Source of the DNA: Nageia nagi
Lineage: Eukaryota > Pinophyta
Assembly: GCA_050084985.1 (NCBI GenBank)
Contig: JBITNC010000002.1
Span: forward strand, 19,282,001-19,346,000
Length of the DNA: 64,000 nucleotides
Reading direction: 5' to 3'
The notes beneath the pieces were generated by a model. It was given only the letters and a program-made list of their open reading frames with translations, did not search any database and was not told the DNA's origin. Positions 31,500 to 43,846 of this stretch are shown here, in pieces. A program made the position numbers and the translations under genes. The first letter of the stretch is position 1; every line of letters starts with the position of its first letter.

Positions 31500-32440
31500 C
31501 CAAGTGTTCCAAAGAAGGATATACCTTATAAGTTTGAATTTCCCAAAATTTAACCTTTTAAAGGAAAAGAACATCCTAAAGAACATTTAAGAAAATTAAA
31601 GTATTCCAGTTATTTAATTACAAATGATGATGCTTTAATGCTATGAATATTTGCCATTACATTCATTGGTCAAGCCATGGATTGGTACAATAGTTTGCCA
31701 GAATATAGTATTAAAACTTATTCTCAGCTGGCAAACCTTTTTCTATAACATTTCAAGATTAATATTAAATATAAAACTTCTATTACTGATCTAACAAGAT
31801 TACAACAATTTCATGATGAATCAATAAATGATTTCATTTTGTGATGGAAAGTAATTTTGACAAGCATGCCTTATACATTATCTCAAGAAGAATTAGTAAA
31901 ATTATTTATTCTAAGTTGCTTAAGACCTATAGCTAGCATATTAGTTATGCAACACCATAAAACATTTGAAGATGCTATCTTTTAGGCAGTAGTAATCAAA
32001 TGAGTTAAAATTCAAGATGGTGAAATAAAAGGTAAAAAATGAGAAGTATATACAAAAAATAAGACTCAAATAGATAAGGTGATGCTAGCTAATAAAGTAT
32101 CTATCCAAAAAGAAGAAGAATTTAAGCCAACCTTAAAAACAAATGAAGAACCAAAATGAAATCAAAAATTTGAAAGAGATACAAAACCTCTTAGGAATTT
32201 TACACCTTTATTTGAACCTCTTCAAGATATTTTAAAGAAAATGTTATATCATAAATTAATAATATTACCTAAACTTAGGCTAGATGAAATGAAAAATAAA
32301 AATACTAAATGGTATAGAGAAAATTAATTTTATAATTATCATCGATAAAAGAGTCATGATACAAATCAATGTTGTTCATTGAAAATGTGATCCAAAATTT
32401 AATTGATGAGAGAAAATTACAGGTAGATACCTATTTTCCA
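31500..32440 (+). pseudogene. copy B gag, capsid-like domain and zinc knuckle
   Basis: This part matches the retrotransposon Gag domain: YKFEFPKI, PFKGKEHPKEHLRKL, IFAITFIGQAMDWYNSLPE, then TYSQLANLFL, then RLQQFHDESINDF and LFILSCLRPIAS. The end, about 32320-32410, holds a damaged zinc knuckle reading YNYHR, a stop, KSHDTNQC, followed by SLK and, after a frame change, VIQNLIDERKLQV. In the family the knuckle binds the RNA genome. Many stops replace Gln, Trp or Arg. Confidence 0.85.
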
Positions 32441-32760
32441 AACCCTAATAAAGAATTAGACATTTATCAAAATCCTCTTCCACATCATACAAATAATATT
32501 TCATGGAATACAAATCAAGTAATACATAAGTATGATCCAAATTACATAGGGTATGTTTCTATGATTAGTGTTGCCACAAGAGCACAAAAGAGTCAAAATA
32601 AACAAAATACAACAAGAAATAAACAAAATCTAATGCCACAAATACCAAGACCTTAGCATCCTAAAGTGTTAGTCAAAAAAGCATTACAACAATAATTAAA
32701 AATATCACAAGTTAAATTATCCTTATTTTATTTGTTACAATAATCAAAAGATCATCGAGA
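32440..32760 (+). pseudogene. copy B gag-protease junction
   Basis: The open stretch that begins at 32369 continues here with a polar reading rich in Asn, Gln and Thr (SVATRAQKSQNKQNTTRNKQ) and stops at 32656. No domain is seen. It corresponds to the segment that precedes protease outside the window in copy A. Confidence 0.6.
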
Positions 32761-32761
32761 T

Positions 32762-33420
32762 GTGATGAATCATATTTTACAAAAAATTGAGTTAGATATT
32801 AATGATCCTAAAAGTTTTGCTACTCTTGTAGGTAACATAAAACAAATTCAAAAACCCATGATTACATTTTATGATCATGAAATAAAACATCGGAAAAATT
32901 CATCTAGAATTGATTCATCATTACACATTGTAGCAAATATGATGGAAAGATGTTTAAACGAGTCTTAATTGATGAAAGATTTGCAATAAATACTATATGA
33001 ATAACTATTTTTCAAAATTTAAATAACCACATATTAAGGCACCAACTTTACAATTAAAATTCTTTAATGATTCCTTATGTTCAACAATTGGATCAATATC
33101 TATACCTATTACAGTTGAATCAAAAATTATTCAAATTATGCTACAAGTCATGGAAGGGGATATTACACAATACAATATCCTCTTAGGAAGACCTTGGATT
33201 AAATATATGTAATGTGTTCCTTCAACATATCATAATTGTTTAAAATACATACATAATGGAATATTACTTTATGTATTTGGATATGATAATCCATATTCAC
33301 ATTGTTATACTATAGGAATTTTTGATAAGATCACTCTATCTTTCATTCATTTCTTTATGACATCTTTATTGAAATATTCAAAAGATAATGATAAACAAAA
33401 TATGTTAAAATAATAAAAAT
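32762..33420 (+). pseudogene. copy B aspartic protease region
   Basis: It starts MNHILQKIELDINDPKSF, close to the first codons of the copy A fragment (MNQILQEIQVDISNPDNF). The active-site loop reads LIDERFAINT: the Asp is kept, but the following residues are Glu and Arg instead of Ser/Thr and Gly. Later NILLGRPWIKYM gives the second conserved strand. Stops and at least one shift break the frame. The product would be inactive. Confidence 0.8.
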
Positions 33421-34410
33421 AAAAGAAACTAATGGATAGTCTAGAAATAAGTAATTTATTTTCTAAATCAAATAGTTTAAATTCCCAAGAAAAAGAATCT
33501 TGGCAAAATCAAACACAAACATTAAACATGTTGTATGATGCTTCTTCAGCTAAACCTAGTGAGATGGTAGCTTCATATGAAGAGAAATTGTTATAGGATA
33601 TATTAAATGAAATTTCTCACACAAGAACTAAGTTGTCTAATCTAGGTATTGGAGAATATGATATTGCTAATGTAATATTTAACATTCCCATTGCTCAAGA
33701 AATTGGACAACCTTATCAAGAATCAAGTGTTGTAGGAAAACTTGTTAAACTAGATGAAAAACCTAATAAAACATTATTTGTATATTCAAGAATTGATAAA
33801 CCTAATGAACAATCTATTCCAAAACTTAATAAAGAACCATTTTATAATTCTTTGGACTATTTTTCACCCTATGTATGATCTTTTGTCCAATGATATTTTG
33901 ATAAATGTCATTGGAATGGATATGGATTAGGATGATATGAACAAGCTCCATGACATGTAATAGACATGTATTATCAAATGCCTTCAGATAAGATGGGATT
34001 AGGATATAAGAGTAAAATGAAATATAATTCGAATAAAAACATGATAGAATTACATTTTAAAAATCTCACATCTAAAGAATCTCTTTACCTCCATGATCCA
34101 TTAAAATCAAATCATGATAGTACATTTGATAAGTTGATACCTAATTTTTATTTTATAATGATATATCAATCAATATGGTTTAAATTGAACAAATCAACAT
34201 CAAAAATATAAGACCTATATCTTTGCAATCCAAAGTAAAAGTAAATACAACTTTGATTGAAAGCAATATTGGAGAAGTAGAAGAATATGATCTAAGTGAT
34301 AAAATGTGGATTCTTGTACCCAATCAATTAGAAGAAGGATCATATATAGTAATTGAAGAAACTATTGATGCTAATATTAGTGATGATTCTACTAAACCTA
34401 AAATTATTTA
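33421..34410 (+). pseudogene. copy B protease-RT linker
   Basis: The stretch corresponds to 700-1800 of copy A: the piece LGIGEYDIANVIFNIPIAQE matches LGMGEYDVDDVVFNIPLAQE there, and the piece DKMWILVPNQLEEGSYI matches NGWILVPNQLEKGSHM. There are three open pieces in different frames (33633, 33966, 34223), so indels have occurred. The function of this conserved linker is unknown. Confidence 0.75.
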
Positions 34411-34419
34411 GGTAGGAAA

Positions 34420-35185
34420 ATATTTAACATAAGAAGAGAAAAAGTTATTTATATCGATTTTGAAAGAAAAATAGGCCATATTTGCATGGACATATGAAAA
34501 TATGCTTGGTATAGCTATTGATCTAGTTGTTCATAATCTAGGTCTTAAAGATTATGCTAAACCTATTAAGCAAAAGTTACAAAAAATGAATCCCATAATA
34601 GCCTTGATGGTAAAAGAAAAATTACAAGAATTATAAGATGCCAAATTTATACAACCAATTGATTATTTAGAATGGATTTCAAATATGGTTCCTGTAAAGA
34701 AACCAAATGAAAAAATTTGTATCTCTACTGATTTTAAGGATTTAAATAAAGCATGTCCTAAAGATGATTTCCCACTTCCCAATATAGATAATTTAGTGGA
34801 TGCCATGGTAGGACATGAAATGCTTTCACTTATGGATGGATTTTCTAGCTATTATCAAATAAAATTTGCTCTTGAAGACCAACATAAAATTACATTTATA
34901 ACACCATGGGGAATCTTTTCTTATAACTTAATGCCCTTTGGTCTTAAAAATGCTAGAGCAACATATCAAAGAGAAATGACACACATATTTTATGATTATA
35001 TGCATGATATCTTAGAAGATTATGTCGATAACTTATTGGCTAAGTTTAAAATAAGAGAAGAACATCATGAGATATTGATAAAAATATGTGATATGTTGTT
35101 AGAATTTAATGTTCATCTTAACCCAAAGAAATGTGATTTTGGAGTAACTTTAGGAGAACTATTAGGATTCATTGTATCTCAATGA
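34420..35185 (+). pseudogene. copy B reverse transcriptase
   Basis: The open part 34685-35185 reads MVPVKKPNEKICIS, DFKDLNKACPKDDFPLP, motif A SLMDGFSSYYQ, motif B PFGLKNARATYQ and the catalytic motif as YVDN instead of YVDD. The loss of the second Asp alone would kill polymerase activity. Upstream, 34420-34684 holds the rest of the fingers with stops. It ends LLGFIVSQ before a stop, as in copy A. Confidence 0.92.
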
Positions 35186-35189
35186 GGAA

Positions 35190-35765
35190 TTGAAATAGGT
35201 CCTAATAAAATTAAAGCAATAACAGATATGCCTCCTCCTTCCAATATTAAACAATTGTAAAGTTTGTAAGGAAAATTACAAGAAATCAGATATTTTATTT
35301 CACAATTGTCAGATAAATGTAAACCCTTTACTAAATTGTTAAAAAAGGGAACCATTTTTCATTGGGGTAAAGAACAATAAGAAGCTATAGATGAAATTAA
35401 ATAATATTTATTAACACCACCAGTATTAAGTTCTCCACAAGCCAATGAACCATTTTTACTCTATTCATCAGCAATAAAAAATACATTAGGTATTATGCTT
35501 GCTCAAAAGAATGAACATAATAAAGGGCAAGTCATATATTACCTTTGTCAAACACTAGTGGATTATGAAATAAAGTATGTATATGTGAAAAAAATATGTT
35601 TAGCTATCATTTTCACAACAAAAAAACTTAGGCATTACATGTTAAATCATACTACTTATGTTATTGCAAAAGCTGATCCCCTTAAATACATGATGAATAA
35701 AACTTACAAAAATACAAGAATATTAAAATGGATCATGTATTTAATTGAATTTGATTTATAATCCA
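35190..35765 (+). pseudogene. copy B RT-linked RNase H
   Basis: After the stop at 35183 the tether reads PPPSNIKQL and KCKPFTKLL, then the RNase H part FLLYSSAIKNTLGIMLAQK, IYYLCQTLVDYEIKYVYVKK and LKWIMYLIEFDL. It aligns with copy A 2600-3169 all along. The usual first Asp is not evident, as in copy A. Stops at Gln positions are common. Confidence 0.82.
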
Positions 35766-35799
35766 TTAGTTAAAAATCCATTAAAGGTCAAGTTATAGT

Positions 35800-36360
35800 T
35801 GATTATTTAGCAAAATCACATTTACAAGATGATAATCCCTTTATCATAGAACTGCCCAATGAACACATATTTCAATTAGACAATGTTGACTTATCAACAA
35901 AATTTGAAGAAAAATGGGATATGACAATACATTTTGATGGATATAAGTGTGAAAAAGGAGGTGGAGTAGGTGTTATATTTGTCACTCCTCAAGGAGTACC
36001 ATCCATACTCATTCAAATTAGATTTTCCTTATACAAATAATAATGCTAAATATGAGGCCTTAATATTAGCTATTAAGATCGCTTTAAAATTAAAACTATG
36101 AAAAGTAAAATTCATCAAAGATTCATTTTTAAGTTTAAATCAAATTAAAAGAATCTTTCAATGTAAAGAACCTTTACTTAAAAAATATAAATAAATAGTT
36201 AAAATTTTGTTATCTTTATTGACAAAATAAGAAATTCAAGCAATTTTCAGATCAAATAATAGATTCGTTGATGTTATGGCATTAATTGGATCATTAATAC
36301 CTCAAAATCGTCACCATAAAAACATTCACCTTGAATAAGTACAAATAATAGAGTTTGATT
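35800..36360 (+). pseudogene. copy B second (archaeal-type) RNase H
   Basis: The domain shows MTIHFDGYKCEKGGGVGVIF with the first Asp, then a one-base shift near 36000, NNNAKYEALILAI where the catalytic Glu is Lys, KDSFLSLNQIKRIF with the central Asp kept, and NRFVDVMALIGSLIP with the last Asp. Copy A has the reverse state at two of these residues (Glu kept, central Asp lost), so the two copies decayed separately. Confidence 0.82.
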
Positions 36361-36389
36361 TAGAAATAGATGATAAAACATATTATGTT

Positions 36390-37678
36390 TTGGACATCAC
36401 AATAGAAGAAAAAAATCTATGGTATGACCAATTAGTTAAATTTTTAAGAGATGGAGTTTTACCTAAAGATTCAAAAAAATTAGCTATGAAAGATTTTAAA
36501 TTTCAAGCATCTCGTTATTGCATGTTAGGTGATATACTATATCAAAGAGTATTTGATGGTATATTACTACGTTGTTTAGAATGGGTTGATTCACAAATTG
36601 TAATTTTGTCTGCATGATGGAATATGTGAAGGATATTTTAGCAAACCTACTATTACAAAATGTCTAATGTGCATGGGATATTATTGGTCTGTAATGGAAT
36701 GTGATTGTATCAATTACATTAAAAAATGCATTAAATGTCAATAACATGCTCACCTTTTTATTCAACCTTCATAAGAACTACAACCAATGCAATCTTTATG
36801 GCCATTTTCATGATGGGCTTTAGATCTCATAGGACAAATATCCCCTACATCATCAAGAGGTCATAAATTTATTATAATAGCTACTAAATATTTTATGAAA
36901 TGGGTTGAAGCTATACCTATGATTTCAACAAAAGGTCTTATAATAGCTGAATTCATATTACATCATCTTATCTATTGATTTGGAATTCCTACTCAAATCA
37001 TTATTGATAATAGAAAAAATTTTAAAAAATAAGGAAATATTAGCATTATGTAAAGCATATCACATACGAATTAGCTTTTCAAAATCATATTATCCTCAAG
37101 GTAATGGTCAAGATAAGGCTACAAATAAAACCATTTAAAGTATTCTAGTTAAAACTATTAATGATTCTCATAAAGATTAGCATCTTCAAATTCCACATGC
37201 TTTATGGTTATATTGTACAAGAATTAGAACACCAATTGGGGCAACCCCATTTTCCCTTATTTATGGTTTAGAATTGGTATTACCATTGGAGAGAGAAATT
37301 TCTTCTTTACAAATTGCTTTACAAGACTATATAACTGATGAAGTAGCAAGACAAATAAGATTAGATCAATTATTACTTTTAGATGAAAAATAAGTCCATG
37401 CATTAGAACATATGCATGTATACCAAGAACATATCAAACAAGGATTTGATAAGAAAGTTAAAATGCATGAATTTAATATAGAGGATTTAGTTTTAAAATA
37501 AAACAAATGAACATCTCATATAGAATGCCAATTATGTGATAAATTTGCTCCAAATTGGTTAGGACCTAACATAATCAAGAAAAAATATGGTTATGGGGCA
37601 TATAATTTGGCTAATATGGAAGGAAATAAAGAGTGTGAACCCATAAATGTCATGCATATTCGACCATTCCATAGTTAG
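36390..37678 (+). pseudogene. copy B integrase
   Basis: The open piece 36390-36617 is the lead into integrase (RYCMLGDILYQRVFDGILLRC). The zinc site is damaged: HDGICEGYF in place of HxxxxxGHF, while CIKC is kept. The core shows ALDLIGQI with the first Asp and IIDNRKNF with the second (37006-37008). A one-base insertion in the following A/T run shifts the frame; the third acidic position then reads Lys (AAG at 37115-37117), as in copy A. The C-terminal part holds GATPFSLIYGLEL and APNWLGPNIIKKK and ends with MHIRPFHS near 37678. Confidence 0.88.
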
Positions 37679-37822
37679 AAAAAACATTTTGCTCATTGTA
37701 AATAGTATATATACATGTTTTGTATGTTAAAAAAAATGATGATGAAATTGTATATATATATTAATGTACTAATAGATGGCTTTTAAATGGTAAAAGACTA
37801 TCCATGTAATGGATAATAGAAG

Positions 37823-39148
37823 AGGACTTCAATGGCTACCTTGGTATCCAAAATCTTGATATCTAGGAGATAGATTTATCATGTGTGTAACACAAAATAT
37901 TACTTATGAAATGAAAAATTTCTTGCATTTACTTATTGATATACAAAAACTAATAGTATTAAAAATTCAACCTAATCCATATGATGGATGGCATATAGAT
38001 AATAAAGGAGATGATATCAATATTTACATTGAAAAATCCATGTATTTTGTTGATTTTATGCATTATCATGATCAAGTTGAAAAGATAAATCTAATATGTT
38101 TTTCTTGGCCTATGTCCTCACCATGATTGATCCTTGATTGTAATTTTAATAATTGGGTTTTGAACATAGCATATCATACTTCACAAAATTTAGATCTTCT
38201 TTTTAATTGGGTGATTCAAATTGTAGGAGATCTTAATCATCATAAAATGATCTATGATTTCACCACTTCATTTTTCCCAACTCCAAGATGATCTAAGAAA
38301 TTAATTCAAAAAATTAATTGTCACTTTTCTCATATGAAGTCAAGATTTTATTCATTACCTTCATGTGAAAGTTTAACATGATAATTTCCTTTCAAAATCT
38401 TATGAACTCATCTTCCACAATTTTAAATTGATAAATCTAATCCACATTTCATTGAATGATATCATGATGATAAATATGTAAAAATGCTACAAAGAAACTA
38501 GTGTAAAGTTATGTCTCAAATGCTTTAATTACCTATGTAAATACAAGAAAAATAGCCATGTCTTTTTACAATGATCGAAACTCTAGAGCTTGGGTATTAA
38601 AATGTAATGAGGATAAAGTAATTATTGAAATAGATGCCAAAGAAATGTGGATGAAATTAGAGTTAGAAATGAGTTTAATTCATTTGTTTCATATACATTG
38701 TCCTTATCAAAGATCTAAAATTTCTTTAAATTGTGTTGATCATGTGAACGTAAAGTATTAGGGATGAATCATATCACTGATTAATGTTGTCAATGACTTA
38801 GTATTTCAATATAATACTTGTACAATCCTTAATCATGATATTATATGTGATTACACTTCACTTTTTAGTAAAACATGTTGCATTGATAATGTTATAAATA
38901 CAAAATTAAGATTTAAAAGGATGCTTCAATGAATTAATTTACAAAAGAAAGTAAAACATGAAGTTTATCCTACACATATTAAAAAGGAATATATGGATCA
39001 ACTCATCAAGAATGTACAATCATGTTCATCATTATTTTCATGTTTGCATTATTGTGCACAATCAAATACACCATCACCTACTCAATTCTTTAATATTGGT
39101 GAACAATCTTTAGATTCATCCGAAACAAAGAGTTATCCAAAAGTTTAA
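37823..39148 (+). pseudogene. ORF-X of copy B: two-domain protein of unknown function
   Basis: The first domain (37823-38310) reads LPWYPKS, then YDGWHIDNKGDDINIYI, then INLICFSWPMSSP and HHKMIYDFTTSFFPTPR, collinear with copy A. The second (38540-38935) reads MSFYNDRNSRAWVLKCNEDK, HIHCPYQRSKISLNCVDH and DIICDYTSLFSKTCC. A tail, KVKHEVYPTHIKKEYMDQL to YPKV, ends at 39148 and is missing in copy A. The shared signature in all four domains is GW or AW, then a hydrophobic strand, then WP or CP followed by a hydrophobic strand ending in Cys, then YDF/CDY-type residues. Frame changes between domains show decay. I do not recognise the family. Confidence 0.7.
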
Positions 39149-39269
39149 ATCAATGCATCAACCATCCATTCTTGGAATAGGTCCATATTATCTTTAATTG
39201 AATCCTCCATATTATTATGTTTTGAAATAAAAAGGTTCGACCATTGTTAAAATATCATCCCATAATATT

Positions 39270-39350
39270 TGAAGAAATTATTAAAAATAATAATAATAAT
39301 ATCAATCAAAAAATCATAAAAATTAAAAAAAATCCTAAAAAAAAAATAAA
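39270..39350 (+). repeat. A-rich block after ORF-X, copy B
   Basis: The block contains AATAATAATAAT, then AAAAATTAAAAAAAATCCTAAAA and corresponds to the repeat at 6379-6500 in copy A. The - strand frame at 39247-39480 is only a by-product of its composition. Confidence 0.6.
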
Positions 39351-39358
39351 ACAAAATT

Positions 39359-39377
39359 ATATATATATATATATATC
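39359..39377. repeat. short AT dinucleotide run
   Basis: An (AT)n run of about 19 bases between the A-rich block and the larger AT run. Confidence 0.8.
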
Positions 39378-39753
39378 CCATTATTAAATTAGGAAATGTT
39401 ATTCTTATTTGATGAAAACTATAATGATTTAGATAACTTCTTAATTTATATTTATATATTTCCCCATTCATATATACCATTTGTACACATATTACATTGC
39501 ATATGTATGATTAACATAATGTTGTTTAAAGTTATCATCATTATAGCTTCTATTATGACATCTGATATATAAATTTTATTCAATTTAATATGATATATAA
39601 ACATGTTTGATATATTTGGAATATCATGAACTCAAACACTATTCTCACATTTAAAATCTCAAAACAAATAGACATTAAATGTTTTGAAGTATAGTTTTAA
39701 AAGAAATATTCTCCCATTATTTTGCTTCATCCCAAACCCAAAGAAAAAAAAGA

Positions 39754-39755
<2 letters not shown>

Positions 39756-39807
<52 letters not shown>
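39756..39807. repeat. AT dinucleotide microsatellite
   Basis: An (AT)n run of about 52 bases directly before the conserved non-coding motif of copy B; copy A has a run of A at the matching place instead, so the expansion is specific to this copy. Confidence 0.95.
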
Positions 39808-39813
<6 letters not shown>

Positions 39814-39854
39814 AAAAAGAAAAGAATATATGCTTGGTTCATTATAGTATCCTG

Positions 39855-39959
39855 TATCAGGGTTATGGATGCCTGACTAGCAATAGAGCAAGGCTGTAGT
39901 GGGATCTAAGGGTTAATTCTCATTGGGGCTATGAATGCCTATCTGGAAATGGGGCATAC
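39855..39959 (+). other. conserved duplicated non-coding motif (copy B)
   Basis: It matches 6952-7055 of copy A: TATGGATGCCTGACTxGCAxxAGAGCAAGG, then GGGATCxAxGGGTTAAT, then GGGCTATGxAxxCCTATCTGGxAATG. Both internal half-repeats are kept. It differs mostly by transitions. Confidence 0.65.
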
Positions 39960-40710
39960 TTAATGAAGAGGATACATGTCCAAAGAAAGTTGGACCACTG
40001 TATGCACATAAGGAGAATTGACTTTAAACTATGCTTTTAAAAACATTTAATTTATGGATGTCTAGAGAAGTAAATGAATATCAACATGAAGACATGAGTT
40101 CAAGATAAACTTTTGATATTATGAATATGTTTTATATCATCTCTAATTATGTAAATGAAGGTAAAAGAAAGATGGATAAAGCTAGTTAATTGATTATTTG
40201 TTTAATCATATTATGTTATCAATATTATCCATATATCCTAATATAAAATTATCTTTATTATTATTTAAATTGATAAGTGATCTTGTTATTCTAGTTATAT
40301 TCTATATTTGTATAATATTTCTTATCATATATTTATTTATACACATATAGCCAAGAAACAAAAAATGATGCATTTGATTCTATACTATTATGTCTTAAAA
40401 AATTTTTATTTAGAAAAACTTCATTGTCTAGTATTTTATATAACCTTTATGATAATAGCATCAAAACATTTGAACATCATTTAATATATGAAATCATCAT
40501 AAACTTGAATATATAATTATAATAAAAATCATCATATACCTATCTACCAATATAAAACTAAACATGATATCATCTGAAATATCCTCAAGTACTCAATCAT
40601 ATAACATATCAAATCATAGCATCTCAAATTACATCATCTCATAAAAAATATAAGCATATAAAAATACATGATCTCATAAAGTATATAGTCTCATCATCAT
40701 GATAAAAATA
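39960..40710. other. AT-rich spacer, copy B
   Basis: No gene. The right half is rich in ATCATAT words like 7800-8200 in copy A and would carry the 3' untranslated end of the antisense gene. Confidence 0.5.
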
Positions 40711-43087
40711 TAATATGGGTATCCTCATGGACTACCCCAACCACCAGATCCTCCTTGAGGACAACTCCAACCACTACCTTGACCTAGAGAACTATAGTGA
40801 TCTCTTTGTTATTTTCTTGACTCTCCAATGTCATTACCAAGAGGAGTAGTACCAATAGACCCTATAGGAATAGTTGGTCGTGTAGCCCCCTATAACTCTA
40901 ATGATCTAACAATACCATAGGAGGATGCTTAAGGTGTATTACCCCTACTAGGAGAGGCTCCTGATCTCATTGTCCTACCTAGAGAACCTATCATCCCTTG
41001 AGCACTATTGCTTGCTTGATAAGTAGACAAATTAATAGGCATATAAATCAATGGAGGTATGGGATACTACATGCTAGGAGAAAATGCTAGTACATCTATC
41101 AACCAAGTCTAAATAATGGTAGTATAATAATATCTCTACTAATAGATGCCATGAACAAACATTGAGGATCTACTCTTTGTACCCCCAAGAGTAGGTGATG
41201 CTCCAATAGGATGAGCTTGAGCTCCTTGTAGTGATGCATAAGTCTCATCCCTCTTTCAATGATACCAATCCCTCTTAGATCTATATCTATACATGTGTGA
41301 GTTAGCATTCACCAATTGATATCTAAGCTCATAAATATCACCAAGTAAAGTATTAATAATAGGGATTTGAGTCACTAGGATATCACCTCTGTCATCATCA
41401 TCTATGCTTGGGGCAACTCCCTCCTTAGTTGGAATCATTACTCTCTCCTTAGGAATAAACTCCTCATTAGCATCTATAATCCTCTCCTCTCCCTCACCTA
41501 TTGCTATCTCACCTATGGCTATACCCACCTCCTCAACCTCATCAACATGTTGATGAACGTGTCTATCCTCTCCATCATCCTCACCACCCTCTAACTCAAC
41601 ATGCCACCAAGCTATAAACTCATTAGTAATGCCAATATCATATACCCTAGTATCATCCTCAATCAATACCTCTTCGTGAGTAGGATCTAGCTCTGCATAC
41701 ACCAAAGATTTAACACCATCCACTAGGATAGTACCCTCATGCTAATATAGCATTGGTGGAGGTGGAATATTTTGAACCAAACCAAAGTAGTGGTACTCTA
41801 CCAAACTAAACAAACTCAAGGAAATCTATCCATATACCACTCAATACATGTGGCTATCAAATACTAGTAATCTCCCTTACAAACTCAATCGAAATATTAG
41901 ATCCCTCCAAAAATAATATTAGATCTAATACTCAGCTAATGCCATCTAATGGATGAATATAAAAATCATCACACCAATTAATGATGCGTACCTCATACTC
42001 TAAATGGATACCAAAACCAACCATAGGTAAGCCAGAAGGGCAAGCTATAGCAATATGCTCATAAGCCTATGCCTACAAAGTGATAGTAACTGACAAGGAG
42101 GCATGATGCCCCTAAGAATAAAAGAATAGGTCTATATAAATTTGAGCTAATAGTGTAGGTGCCCAAGCATATACTATATCATGTTGTATCATATTTGCTA
42201 TAATTAACAAAAGTGACCATGGAAATCTCCCACCACGAGTATTTGGGAGAGCATAACACTGAACTAATCCCATCAAATATGAAAAATGTATAGCTCCCAT
42301 TTGATCCTCCATCCAATACTAGTAATATTAGATCCCTCCAAAAATAATCTTTAAAAAAATCATATCAACTCTATTTGGTCCATAAAGATACAAAAGCACT
42401 GGCAAAGGTCCAACTCTATCTACCACATGTTGTATCCTTTGGCCATGGATAGGTAGTCTATATAATTGATGAATATTCTCTACAGTAATGATCATCTCCC
42501 TAGTTGGGAGATGGAAGGTTGAAGCACAAGCATCCCATCTATCCAACAAAGCTACCAATAGTGGATACTCCTAGTGAATGCTACCCATATATGGGCCCAC
42601 ACCAAATCCAACTATCCTAAAGAATGTGTGATTAATTGAACCCAAAAACTCCCTACCCACCTAAATGATGGAAGGGTATCTACCATGAGGCTCAAAAATG
42701 TCTTGAACCTACAAATTCATAAAACTTTAACTCTTAACTCTTTTTTTTGAATGATTTTTCATGAAACATCAGCATTCAAATGTTGTTACAGAATCTTCAG
42801 TGATTGACATATAAATGTTGATCACTCTAAAACTCTTTAGCTTTGGTCAGTGACCATGATCAAGGGTTTGAAAATTTGTTAAAATATATAGAAAGAAAGT
42901 TTAAACTACATTCTAATCTGATGGAAACTTTTTAAGTACCTAATTATTGTATTTTATAACTAAAAAATTAAAACAAAATAGTTAAAATATGAGATATAAG
43001 CAAAAATTTAAAAATAAGGTTAGTTTAAAACCCTACCTCTTCCTAGCTAGGTCGAGAATGACTAGCAAAGTGATGACATGGAGGCAT
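40711..43087 (-). pseudogene. antisense plant-mobile-domain-like gene of copy B (two exons)
   Basis: On the - strand exon 1 (43037-43087) reads MPPCHHFASHSRPS, one stop, EE and meets GAG|GTAGGG. Exon 2 starts at 42708 after TTTGTAG with VQDIFEPHGRYPSII. The PMD-like core is open at 42558-42328: LLDRWDACASTFHLPTREM, ITVENIHQLYRLPIHGQRI, LYLYGPNRVDM. Then come FSYLMGLVQCYALPNT (42312-42112), AYEHIAIACP, and the acidic open stretch 41723-41256 ending DIYELRYQLVNANSHMYRY. The tail is rich in Gly, Ser and Pro (SGWSCPQGGSGGWGSP). PMD proteins are thought to act in the nucleus in gene silencing or gene expression; the role of transposon-borne ones is not known. Stops show this copy is dead. Confidence 0.82.
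42709..43036 (-). other. intron of the antisense PMD gene, copy B
   Basis: A 328-bp stretch with GTAGGG donor and TTTGTAG acceptor, collinear with the 329-bp intron of copy A. Words such as CATCAGCATTC and GGTCAGTGACCATGATC inside it belong to the dispersed motif family. Confidence 0.75.
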
Positions 43088-43831
43088 GATAGTCTCATCA
43101 GATACCAATAGCTAACAACATAGTAAAAAGTATGAAAAATAAATGACACCCAAAAATAAGAAAATGATAAAATAGAAAGTAATAATGAAATTTAAACTTT
43201 TTCTTTTTATAATCCTATGACATGGAATATCAATGATTGAATAGCATACATTGATGATTCATTGATAAATGCTAGCATTTTAAATCTACTACCAGTGATT
43301 TTTTTTTTTAAAAAGGGGGGAGGTTATGATTATATTTTTCTAAGAAACTTAATCTTCATGCATAAAAGATTTTGATAATACTTATTAAGATATTGTCAAT
43401 TTTGTGAATATCAAAAATGGTAAAATGTGATAAATCACTGTTACATAAGATTACCCTGAAACCTTATTGTTGGGATAAAGGACAACACTATCAAAAACCA
43501 ATATACTAAAGAAATACTTATATGGTACATGTGTGTTTAGACATGCAAAATGACATAACAAAAATATCATGCAACTATCACATAAGCTCAACACATTGTC
43601 ATACTGAAAATAGTCATTTCTAAAGTATATCCAAATTTATTTTCAAAGCACATCAAATGTTAAATGAAAACACATTTTATCATAATTTTATAGATCAAAA
43701 TTTTGACTTACATAAGAAATTGAGTCAAAATTTCTATTGAAAAAAGCCTGAAAGAAAATTAGATAAAATAATAATTTAAAGCTTCCCATTCTATGTTTTT
43801 GAACTATTAACCTCATCTTTAGTTAATAATT
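43088..43831 (+). other. non-coding 3' segment of copy B
   Basis: No gene. The part from 43435 on is closely similar to copy A 10970-11310. There is a T/A/G homopolymer patch near 43300-43322. A cluster of CATTGATGATTC-like words stands at 43230-43310. Confidence 0.6.
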
Positions 43832-43846
43832 CAAAAAGGGGCAAAA
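43832..43846 (+). promoter_or_regulatory. polypurine tract of copy B
   Basis: CAAAAAGGGGCAAAA directly precedes the TGTAGACACC start of the 3' LTR. Confidence 0.9.

Noticed and set aside
39247-39480. - strand Ile/Phe/Tyr-rich frame
   Set aside because: It spans A-rich and AT-repeat sequence; the protein is a product of base composition.
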